DNA of 64,000 nt, taken from the NCBI GenBank assembly GCA_964019165.1, contig OZ025281.1:5923799-5987798 (forward strand), written 5' to 3'. Shown here piece after piece: positions 25,546 through 35,133 of this stretch. The stretch is from Mastigias papua (Eukaryota; Cnidaria; Scyphozoa; Rhizostomeae; Mastigiidae). The position numbers and the translations under genes are program-made. Every line of letters begins with the position of its first letter. Position 1 is the first letter of the stretch. The notes under the pieces were generated by a model, which saw only the letters and a program-made list of their open reading frames with translations, had not been told where the DNA came from and searched no databases.

Positions 25546-28500
25546 TTTTTTTGAAACCTCATGATATTAATGCAATCTAAGTATACAATCATACACCTCA
25601 CTATATTAAGGCAGTGCATAATTGGCAAGTCTGCAACTTGCAACTTAAAAAAAAAAAAAAAAAAAAAAGAAAAAAAGAACAATACAAAACAAAATAAAAA
25701 CAAAAAAAAACAAAAATTCTCAAATTGAAGTAAAGTAATAGCAATAGTAACTGTAATACTAAGGTAGCAAAGTCATAGTCAATAGTCCAGTAAATTAGGG
25801 TTAGTCCAAGGTTTATTTCGTCTACAGAAGATATAATAAGTACAACGTACTGCAATATTAATTGTTTTAGACAGGATTTTATGTTTGGTAGTATCATCGA
25901 AGTTTAAGTCTCTGAGCATTGATGGAAAGGACTCAGAAGACGTTCCAAGTATTCCGAGAGCACTCATGGAGAGATTTATAAGTTTCACAGTAGAATAAGA
26001 ATTTTGGAGGTCAGCAATAAGAGGGAGATATTTAGTAGCCTTACGGTCACTATTTATCTGTATATTTGATTCAAAGCCAACAGTGACTTCTAGCAGGTAA
26101 ACGCATGAACTGTTACTTACTAAGACTAGGTCTGGACGAAGAGAATCACCAGTTATCAAAGAAGGAGATGGAAAAAAGGGAAGATCTGCATATAATGTGC
26201 TATTGACTACTGATGAGAGAGTTTTCGCAAGATGTAAAAGGACGGAATTATGACGCCAGGTATATCTACCATCTTGAAGATAGGATTTGCAACTGGAAAC
26301 AACATGTTGAAGAGTCTCAGATTGGAAGCAGAAAGAGCATGCAGATGTGGGGGAGAGGGACCATTTGCATAGATTCTTCTTAGTAGGAAGAGTATTGTTG
26401 ATATACTTAACTATAAAGTTAAAGATGTTTCTAGGCATATTGCAATGAACCTTAGTCCAAAGATGACGAGTATGCTTACTTCCTTGAAGGAGTATAGAGG
26501 AAAGGACGAAGCCTTGTGACTTTAGTTCATGGCGGATACGATCTTCATTGTCATCTCGAATAGCAGTTAAAACTTGTTTTGTATTGCGATATTGATCATA
26601 TTGTATATTGCAGCCAGAGCTAGTCAGGGACCAAAGAGCATTTATATCAGTGTTTGGAGATGACTTAAGTGCATTTCTCATAACTACTTGGCATTGAGCA
26701 AATTTTGTGGATGGAAGAATGAGGCTTATACCATATTTCGATTTTGATAAAACAAGAGTACTAAGGGTGGCACAGATCGGAAGCTCAAGCCACTGGCGGA
26801 TATATTTAGAGACGAGATTATCGATATTCTCAGAAACCCATGTCTTACCAAGATCTGCAATATTAAAATGCCATGATATCTTGGAAAGAACAAACCGATG
26901 ATATAACAACAGTTTATTTTTCGGATGACAAGGAATTTCATCAATTTTTCGCATCAAGCCAGTGATCAGCTGAAATACCTCAGACATATGATCAATGTTA
27001 TCCATTGAAAAATTGAAATAGCGACCTAGATATTTAAATGAGTTACCAACAGCAACAGTAGGGACAGGAAACTGGTTAATCAACAATTTTGGGAGATATT
27101 GAGTGGATGCGGTAGATGACTTCCGAATCCCAAATGTTGAGCATTTATCAACCCTGATTATCATATTAGCCCAGGTACACCATCTAGTAAAGTGATTTAG
27201 AAGAATTTGATTCTCGTTTTCCAGGCCAGTTATAACAGCAACATCATCAGCAAATTGAAACCAGTGGATAGGGAGAAGGGAACTGGTACTAAATCCAAAT
27301 TGTTTGAACTTTTGTTCAGAGATATAATGGATGAAAGTATTAAAACACAAATTGAAAGTTAATGGACTCAAGCAATCGCCCTGGAGAACACCGCGGCCCA
27401 CTTTAATAAAAGGTGTCTGAAAGGAGTCAGTGATAATGGAAGTCTGGAAATTCGAGTATAGGCTGCGAATTAGAAGTTGTATGTGATCAGGAATATGATG
27501 ATATCTAAGAACTGCCGGAATTAGGTTATGGTGCACTTCACCAAACGCATTTTTGAGGTCTAGTAATGTGATGACAAGTGACTTTTGTTTAATTCTAGCC
27601 GTGTTTATGACGTTAGCCATTTGGGCAGTGTGTTCGAAGGTACCTGTTAATTTAGGAAGAAAACCTTTCTGAATCTGATGTTCAATAAAACCATTTGCCT
27701 TTACATAGGCAAATATTGAGTCACGCAAGCATGATGAAAAGATCTTCAGAGGAACACTTTCAAGTGTTATTGGCCTAAAATTTGCAGGGTCAGAGGTATC
27801 ACCCTTTTTGTGTGCAAGTACCGTACATGCTCGTTTCCATTCGGAGGGGATTTCCCCTGAGAGCCAAATAATGTTGAACACCGCCGTAATATATGAACGA
27901 AGGAAAGGGCAACGCTTGAATGGAATAATAGATATTTTGTCAAGAGGACAAGGAGAACCAGAAGCTTTCATCCGTCTAATGGTTTTTGTCACTTGATGAT
28001 ACGAAGGAGGAGAAATATCATAAGGAACTGAAGGCTCATCAAGAGCAGGAATCCACGAGGGCATTTGAAAAGATTTTGAAGGATTTATCGATCGGAAAAA
28101 GGTACGGAAGAACTGAGTGCATGACGTGGAGTCAAAGGTTGGACTTAACGATGTACTTTGCTTAAAGTGTTGTTTGACGTATCCCCAGAAGTTCTTTTGA
28201 ATACGTTTGTCATGGTCAACAGTCGAATTGTATGAGATAGCATCCTTGTGAAGTTTTACTCGTAAACATTTTGCGACATATTTAATCTCGTTCAGATCGC
28301 CATTCGATGACTTAAGAACCTTCAATGTTGATTTTAACAGAGATTTAGAATAATCCTTGTATTTGTCGACGAAATGTGATGAATGTGAGTTCTCTATAGG
28401 ACCGAATGTATTAAAAAAGTAGTCATAAATGATCGAATTCATTTGCGAAAGCACAATGTTTATTGGTTTATTGTTTACTTCTGAAATGGGCATTGCAGCG

Positions 28501-29085
28501 ACGAAGTAGTCATTAGCGATTTTCCAGTCCTGATCCGAATGCGGGAGTCTAATTCCAGGTTTAATAGAGGGTATTGAAGTTAAATCGATTTCATAGTCAG
28601 GTTGACCAGTATCATCATAATTGTCAGGAGAATCGTGGGATTCGAACGTTTCTTCCTCAAGGTCTTTAATGACACGACAGCTGCGCTGGTGCATTTTCAA
28701 ACCCCGTAAACCGTTACACAATTTTCCACAACAGCATTTTATCTCTGAACAATTACTAACGGATTTTGAATTCTCACACGCTGTTGCAATAGATGTAGCC
28801 AATGCGTCGCTATAAGATCTGAATGAAGGCTCACCGTTTCCATTAGATCTCAACTTCTCTTTACATCTCCAAGCATGGCGGCCTAACGATTTAAATTCCC
28901 CGCCGCAAAACGAACAAATCACAAACAGTAACAAAATCGAAGTAAATCCGTAACGAAACATACTGAGATCTCAAAAGTTGCAAAAGAAACACAATATGAC
29001 GAAACGATCTGCAGACAATAAACGCAAATAAATGAATCTTTTTAGGTTGTGCACAATAAGCGTCAGGTGCTCTGCTCAACAACCA
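25546..29085 (-). mobile_element. Full-length family A RLE retrotransposon A3, ORF intact
   Basis: Minus-strand element from the 5' motif GTTGAGCAGAGCACC (about 29083) to a 3' end with the family box (TATAGTGAGGTGTATGATTG) and an A-run at 25546. The 3' UTR has a 20-bp A/T homopolymer. It is bounded by (AAT)n on both sides, with the 5' side shared with the plus-strand B1. Confidence 0.9.
25779..28961 (-). CDS. Intact family A reverse transcriptase / RLE endonuclease (A3)
   Basis: The 1060-residue protein is uninterrupted. Residues 6-15 are hydrophobic; C16-x2-C19-x9-H29-x3-C33 and C78-x3-C82-x8-H91-x3-C95 are two Cys/His motifs. RT core blocks are FRPITLESVPLKIF, LLDLKNAFGEVHHNLI, GRGVLQGDCLSPLTFNL and FADD at 570-573. 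The C-terminus has CSFCFQSETLQHVVSSC (from about 875), WRHNS, RPDLVL (about 942) and LEVTVGFES, the restriction-like endonuclease of R2-superfamily LINEs. By family knowledge the RLE nicks a specific DNA site and the RT primes on it. The flanks suggest that the site is ATT repeat. I do not assign a named clade. The sole ORF matches single-ORF RLE LINEs. Confidence 0.9.
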   Translation of the reverse strand: MFRYGFTSILLLFVICSFCGGEFKSLGRHAWRCKEKLRSNGNGEPSFRSYSDALATSIATACENSKSVSNCSEIKCCCGKLCNGLRGLKMHQRSCRVIKDLEEETFESHDSPDNYDDTGQPDYEIDLTSIPSIKPGIRLPHSDQDWKIANDYFVAAMPISEVNNKPINIVLSQMNSIIYDYFFNTFGPIENSHSSHFVDKYKDYSKSLLKSTLKVLKSSNGDLNEIKYVAKCLRVKLHKDAISYNSTVDHDKRIQKNFWGYVKQHFKQSTSLSPTFDSTSCTQFFRTFFRSINPSKSFQMPSWIPALDEPSVPYDISPPSYHQVTKTIRRMKASGSPCPLDKISIIPFKRCPFLRSYITAVFNIIWLSGEIPSEWKRACTVLAHKKGDTSDPANFRPITLESVPLKIFSSCLRDSIFAYVKANGFIEHQIQKGFLPKLTGTFEHTAQMANVINTARIKQKSLVITLLDLKNAFGEVHHNLIPAVLRYHHIPDHIQLLIRSLYSNFQTSIITDSFQTPFIKVGRGVLQGDCLSPLTFNLCFNTFIHYISEQKFKQFGFSTSSLLPIHWFQFADDVAVITGLENENQILLNHFTRWCTWANMIIRVDKCSTFGIRKSSTASTQYLPKLLINQFPVPTVAVGNSFKYLGRYFNFSMDNIDHMSEVFQLITGLMRKIDEIPCHPKNKLLLYHRFVLSKISWHFNIADLGKTWVSENIDNLVSKYIRQWLELPICATLSTLVLSKSKYGISLILPSTKFAQCQVVMRNALKSSPNTDINALWSLTSSGCNIQYDQYRNTKQVLTAIRDDNEDRIRHELKSQGFVLSSILLQGSKHTRHLWTKVHCNMPRNIFNFIVKYINNTLPTKKNLCKWSLSPTSACSFCFQSETLQHVVSSCKSYLQDGRYTWRHNSVLLHLAKTLSSVVNSTLYADLPFFPSPSLITGDSLRPDLVLVSNSSCVYLLEVTVGFESNIQINSDRKATKYLPLIADLQNSYSTVKLINLSMSALGILGTSSESFPSMLRDLNFDDTTKHKILSKTINIAVRCTYYIFCRRNKPWTNPNLLDY

Positions 29086-29097
29086 CCAATAATCAAT

Positions 29098-29127
29098 AAA
29101 AATAATAATAATAATAATAATAATAAC

Positions 29128-29161
<34 letters not shown>

Positions 29162-29188
29162 GTAATAATAATAATAATAATAGTAATT
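29098..29188. repeat. (AAT)n microsatellite between A3 and B1
   Basis: About 90 bp of AAT units with a few AAC and AGT variants. A3 points left from it and B1 points right, so the tract is flanked head to head. A plus-strand frame reads the tract as poly-Asn. Confidence 0.95.
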
Positions 29189-31704
29189 ATTTCATTAAAA
29201 ATAAAGGAGTAGACGTTGTATTAGAGGAACTGAAACAGCGGTTGCAAGCGAAGAGTAAGAAAATTAAACGATACGAACAAAGAATTGAACAATTCAGAAT
29301 CAATAAGTTGTTCCAGCAAGACCAGAAAAAAGTTTACCAACAACTAAATGGTAAAACAGGTAATTATGAGAAACCTGACGCTAAAGATAGCAAGGAATTC
29401 TGGAGCAATCTATGGGACAAGGAAGTTAAGCACAATGAAAAGGCCGAATGGCTTAAGGAGTTAAAACAGGAGGGGGTTTATCATGAGAAGCAAACAGACT
29501 TGATGATTACAACTGAGATGGTATTAAAGCAAACAAAGAAAAGTCCTAACTGGAAATGTCCAGGGCCTGACGGAGTTCAGGGATACTGGCTGAAACACTT
29601 TACAACACTTCACAGCAGAATAGCTAATCAGATGAATGTTATGATCGTAAATGGATCCGAGATTCCTAGATGGATGACCACGAGTAATACCGTGTTGTGC
29701 CAGAAAGATCCAAATAAAGGTAGGGCTGTTGACAACTACAAGCCAATTTCTTGTCTTCCCTTCATGTGGAAACTAATGACAGGAATAGTTTCAACTGCTA
29801 TGTATAATTACCTTGATTCAAATGACAGGCTTCCTATTGAACAAAAAGGGTGTAGGAAGGAAAGTAGGGGAACAAAAGATCAACTGCTTATTGATAAAAC
29901 AGTAATGAATGATTGCAGGAAAAGACATACCAACCTAGGCATGGCTTGGGTTGATTATAAGAAGGCTTACGATATGATTCCCCATTCCTGGATAATTGAG
30001 AGTTTGAAGCTTGCCAATGTTGCTGACAATATAGTAAACTTCATAGAAAGATCAATGAAGAGTTGGAACATCAATTTATCATCAAACGGGGAGTTTTTGG
30101 CTAATGTTGAAGTAAAGAGAGGTATCTTCCAAGGAGATAGCTTATCTCCACTGTTGTTTGTTGTGTGTATGATACCCCTTACTCAAATTCTGAGGAAAGT
30201 AAAATGTGGGTATACCCTTAAAAGTGGCGAGAAGCTGAATCATCTTCTTTTTATGGACGATTTGAAACTGTTTGCAAAAGATGAAAGAGAGACAAATAGC
30301 CTACTATCGACAGTTCAGATATTTAGTAATGACATTAGGATGGAATTTGGGATTAAAAAATGTGGAGTTCTGATTATGAAAAGAGGAAAAGTGACGTTAA
30401 CTGAGGGAATAGAGCTGCCATCAGGTGATACCATAAAGGATATAGATAAAGAAGGTTATAAGTACCTAGGAATATTGGAGTTCGATTCTGTACGAGAGAA
30501 GGATATGATTCGGAATTTTCAAAGCGAGTATTTCAGGAGGGCAAGGCTTGTAATGAGAAGTAAATTAAATGGTCGAAACAAAATAAAAGCCCTCAATACT
30601 TGGGCAATCTCAATGTTGAGATATGGGGCAGGGATTCTGAAATGGCGTAAAAATGTGCTTGATGAGATGGATAGACAAACTAGAAAGATTATGACGATGA
30701 ATAAAGAATTCCACCCAAAGAGTGATGTAGATCGATTGTATGCACCAAGAAGTAAGGGAGGGAGAGGCCTGCTTAGTTGCAAAAGTTGCATTATGACTGA
30801 GGAGAACAGTCTTGGATGGTATATCAAACACCAGGAGGAGCCATTACTAGTGGCAGTAAGGAACAACGAGACACTTAATACAGAGGATGTTGTGAATCCA
30901 ACAATTTATAAAAAGAACGAGAGATGTAGGGTTTACAATTCTTGGAAAGACAAAATTATGCATGGTCAATATTTGAGAGATTTAGATGGAAAAGACAGCG
31001 TACAATCTTGGAAATGGTTAAAGGACAGTGATTTGAAGGGTTGTACGGAAGCTTTGATTTGTAGTGCGCAGGAACAAGCGATAAGGACAAATAATACTAA
31101 ATTTTATATAGACAAGACCATTGATTCCCCTCTTTGTAGGATGTGTGGAGAAAGAAGTGAAACGGTCTCACATATTGTCAGTGAATGTAGCAAGTTGGCC
31201 CAGAAAGAGTATAAAAGACGCCACGACAATGTAGGGAAATATATTCATTGGAAACTTTGTAAAAAATATAATATTGATTCAAAAGCAAGATGGTATGAAC
31301 ACTCACCGAAAGGAGTAGTTGAAAGTAATAATATAAAGATCTTGTGGGATTGTGTTATACAGTGTGATAAGGAAATAGAAGCTCGAAGACCAGATATTGT
31401 TATTATTGATAAAGTACAAAATGAGGTAAAGATAATTGATGTTGCAATACCTGGAGATGTTAGAGTCCCGGAAAAAGAACTTGAAAAAATAGAGAAATAT
31501 GGACCTTTAAAGGATGAAATCGCTAGACTTTGGGACATACGAAAGGTGTCGGTCATTCCAGTGGTTGTTGGTGCTCTAGGAGCAGTATCTACTAGATTTG
31601 ATAAGTTTGTAAAAGATATTGGAATTACGCTGAAGATTGAACATGCACAAAAAACAGCTTTATTAGGTACAGCCCGGATATTAAGACTGGTACTTAGCTG
31701 CTGA
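29189..31704 (+). CDS. Family B RT-RLE protein, N-terminally truncated (B1)
   Basis: About 838 codons are open from the truncation point to the stop. The same frame extends left through poly-Asn to an ATG at 29032. Blocks: KIKRYEQRIEQFRINKLF, NWKCPGPDGVQGYWLKHF, PISCLPFMWKLMTGIV, AWVDYKKAYDMIPHSWI, KRGIFQGDSLSPLLFVV and LLFMDDLKLFAKD (near 30250). RLE blocks: CRMCGERSETVSHIVSEC, RRHDN, EARRPDIVII, KIIDVAIPGD and the VVVGALGAVS end. These are the standard R4/Dong order with PD-(D/E)xK residues. RT and endonuclease look complete. The missing N-terminus would remove the putative DNA-binding domain. Confidence 0.88.
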
Positions 31705-31821
31705 GTACCTTTAGTAAAGGAGAAAGTAATGTGATTCCTTTGATGACAGGCAGTTATCCGCAATCACATTTTGATTTCCAAAGCATTTAATACCTTGCTT
31801 TGAGATGTATATTTAACAGAC
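29189..31821 (+). mobile_element. Family B (R4/Dong-like) RLE retrotransposon B1, 5'-truncated
   Basis: The element begins at about 29189 within the coding region, straight after (AAT)n, and ends after a 115-bp 3' UTR at (AAT)n (31822-31848). The 5' UTR and the Myb-like N-terminus are missing. The remaining coding region is open. Confidence 0.88.
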
Positions 31822-31848
31822 ATAATAATAGTAATAATAATAATAATT
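31822..31848. repeat. (AAT)n between B1 and A8
   Basis: AATAATAGTAAT-type units where the B1 3' end (plus) meets the 3' end of a reversed family A fragment. Confidence 0.9.
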
Positions 31849-32090
31849 TTTTTTTAAAACTTTGACATATATAAACTAAACATACAAATACAAATCTCTC
31901 TAATGATAGGTAATTTGCACTTGGCTGGCCTAATTACAGATAATGTTAAAAAAAAAAAGATACTATATACAGTATATGAACAAGCTAACGGAGGAAAGAA
32001 CTCTGTTAATAAGAAAGAAGTTCCGGGTTAGTCCAGGGTTTGTTGCGCATGCAGAATATGTAACACGTTGTGCAAATTCTCTATATACTA
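31849..32090 (-). mobile_element. Family A 3' fragment A8
   Basis: Minus-strand piece holding the last coding block (CYIFCMRNKPWTNPELLSY then stop) and the 3' UTR with a diverged family box and A-run next to (AAT)n. It breaks at about 32090. It may be the 3' end of A6, whose coding sequence stops about 3 kb to the right just before this block. Confidence 0.7.
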
Positions 32091-34547
32091 AGATCCCTAT
32101 ATGCTAATTTATGCCAAACCAATCAGATTGCTCTAAATTGTACCACGTGACCTGATTACGCGCACACGATCTCCTCCCAGGGTATTCGTTGCATGGCCCC
32201 CAAATTTTTGTCAAGGATAGACATTTGGGTCTACTACTTACATAAGAAGAGATATGATTTTTATCATTGTTTTTCGCTAAGTTATTCAACTTTCTTTCCA
32301 TCACCATTCACAGTAAAACTGTTGCTCCTCCCTGCTGGACAGCGTGTTTTCAGTTTTGCGAGCGGTCCTGCAGGACTAAGTAGCTGTGTGTGTTATTGCG
32401 AGGAGACTTTGGTTGCTGTTCTTCCTGGTAAGCCTGCTCTTCTTTCATGACATGGATTTTGATTTAAGATTTCCTATATTTCCTTTGTCCATTTCATCCG
32501 TACTCTACAGTTGCAAACCATTACTACCATATAGTTGCAGTGTGACTTGGAGGAGAATTTCGTCGTTCTGCTTCCAGTTTACCGATGTTCTCGCTTGATT
32601 TCATTTGCCAAGGAATCCTACTTTTCGAGGGTGATATCGCCATGACAGATCTTCCCGAGCCGTTCGATTCTCTCTGCTAAACCATAGTGCTTTTGCCGGT
32701 AAGTTGTGATAAACCATATAGAAGATATTTTCATGTTGTATTTTGTGGTATATTATGGTGTATTTCGCTTATTTCTTACGCTTTGTTACCTGACATGGGA
32801 TGACATTCGGGAAGCTTTCAGTGTGGGTTGGTTTTGCATGATGTGAAGTCACAGTTATACTTTGACGAAAGTAAAGTAAGGCGTGGTAAAATATCAACCA
32901 GTAGCGTACTGAAATTGTTTTTTCTACCGTCTAAAGTTTTTCCGTGTTTCTCCTGTATGAGGTTGTTCGTTGTGTTATCTACTATAACTCTGAGAGGTTT
33001 GTAGCCCTCCCCTCGTATGGTTTAAGCAATGAAGAGACTGCTGTTCTTCTTTCATGTCAAGTTTGATTACAAGCAAACTACATGACTTGCTAAGTTTCTT
33101 GAGTGTTAGCCATATAGCGTTTTGGTATCCTCAATCTTCATTCTGGTATACTTTGTCAGTAAACACGCGAGGGGATTCCCAAGTTCATCTCACGATCGCA
33201 GATACATTCAATCTTTTGTTTCCGAACAACTACATTGTAGATTTGTGACTGCAGAGGTTCTGGAAGTTGTTCGGCAGATTCCTACTGGACTATTTAATAA
33301 TTGCTGGGTATTTTAGCGTGCTGTTCACTTTCAGCTATGCTAGGCCACTCTGACATTGTTTATAGTTGAGACCGGTCTGAGTTGAGATGTTATTTGTAAC
33401 TTCTACATAGCTCTCTATGTTTACAACACAGTTATTTTAGGCTAGAGCAAGGATGTTATCCAATTTAGTCTGTGGATTATTGCAGTTTGATATTCTATTT
33501 CTGTTTCTTTTTCTTGCATTAGTTGAGGAAACAATCGCGTGCATTCTCTCCAAAACCTTGAGGGGCGTTTCATATTACTCTCAGCCCGTAGCTGATGCCT
33601 TACTTACTTCCAGTACAGTTTGTAGCTGAATCCCAGTACTCTTTATTTACAAAACTTTTATAGTTCTTTTCACTATGTATCGTAAGTATATATCCAATTT
33701 GGTATAAAATGTTTAGATCTAATTTCGGATGAAGGTAAAATAAAAGTTGAAGTAACCGATGGATGGGTGTATCGACTATGTGGAGAAGTAGACTCGCTGA
33801 ACTCTTCGAATGCATTCGTTTATTCTGCGATGGAACTCGTTTATGTTTGATGATTCACTCTTCGAAAGTAATAGTGTAAGTTTTGAGGAGTCAAATTAGG
33901 GGTTCCTTTATCCTGAATTGTTTTTTGCTGGAAAACAGTTGCTATAAATTCCATTAATGATTTTCATAGATCATTCTCTACATGATGATTAAGTTTAAAA
34001 TGAATTACTTACTATTAGATTGCATGATCATCGCTACTGTGTAGACTAGATTTTTCCGAGCCTCTACCATCAACTCCCCCACAACAAATACTGTAATTGC
34101 TCGAAACCCGATTTGATGATTAATATTGTATAGCATGTTACCTGTACATAACAGTATTCTTATATTTTTATGAAGTAAGACTATGGGGTCCTCTCAGCTA
34201 TTATAATTCGATACAAGCTAATGTAATGGCTAAAGAAAGCTAATATACCAGTTACCATAGGATTACTGGATGCAACCAATTACAGGTTTATGGCTCAAAT
34301 TTAATCGTGTACCAGAGTGGAGAAGACTTATGAACACCCACTTGGTCATAGCCGTAGTCATTCCTGTCAATTGATTGGGCTATATTGTATATGTTATACA
34401 CAGTTGCAGTTATACCGCTAGATTTTACAACACTATCTACGTTAGAATTGAAGTATGCAGGAGATAATATGTGATGTTATTCACTAATGTCTCATGTAAA
34501 GAACAGTTTGAGTAATTATGTGCTTATTTCATATACAGGAGACTAGC
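32091..34547. other. 2.4 kb of unrecognised DNA inside or beside family A remnants
   Basis: I find no long coding similarity, RNA gene or known repeat structure. The tract lies between A8 and a 586-bp foldback that itself abuts A6. Short frames here match nothing I recognise. It may be an inserted non-autonomous element together with the foldback, or host DNA. Confidence 0.35.
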
Positions 34548-35133
34548 TTAGTACTGGTAACCCGCTAAACGCGTGCTCCCCTTACCCCAGTTCAAAAGTT
34601 GCAGATTAGCCTTGGAAAGACTAACGCTGTGCCTCCATAAAAGCTGCATGGTCTACATTTTCGATGAGCAAGGATCAAAAAAGCTCGCATAGGAACACGA
34701 GAAGGTGACATCATGGGCCTCTGTTATGGAGCACATGACCTTCGGCCTTGCATTGTGCAAATGGAAGAAACTTGCAAGAAAAAATTGTACCAGAAATGCT
34801 CGGATACCTGCGCTAGGCTACGGGGCTTCTTGACTTTTAACCTTTTGATGTACAGCCCCGTAGCCTAGCGCAGGTATCCGAGCATTTCTGGTACAATTTT
34901 TTCTTGCAATTTTCTTCCATTTGCACAATGCAAGGCCGAAGGTCATGTGCTCCATAACAGAGGCCCATGATGTCACCTTCTCGTGATCCTATGCGAGCTT
35001 TTGTGATCCTTGCTCATCGAAAATGTAGACCATGCAGCTTTTATGGAGGCACAGCGTTAGTCTTTCCAAGGCTAATCTGCAACTTTTGAACTGGGGTAAG
35101 GGGAGCACGCGTTTAGCGGGCTACCAGTACTAA
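34548..35133. mobile_element. Foldback element with 280-bp inverted arms
   Basis: Arms 34548-34827 and 34854-35133 are near-perfect inverted copies around a 26-bp spacer. The ends read TTAGTACTGGTA...TACCAGTACTAA and the arms contain ACCCGCTAAACGCGTGCTCC near the termini. A handful of substitutions and small gaps separate the arms. There is no ORF. It interrupts the last part of the A6 coding region, where the frame runs into it after FIITKLTS. The layout fits a foldback or long-TIR MITE, and ACTAG occurs near both outer edges as a weak duplication candidate. Confidence 0.8.

Noticed and set aside
29098..29188. CRISPR-like or coding poly-Asn repeat
   Set aside because: It is a plain trinucleotide microsatellite with no spacers; the Asn run is a by-product of AAT.
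34548..35133. A microRNA precursor
   Set aside because: Arms of 280 bp and defined inverted ends fit a foldback transposon, not a miRNA hairpin.
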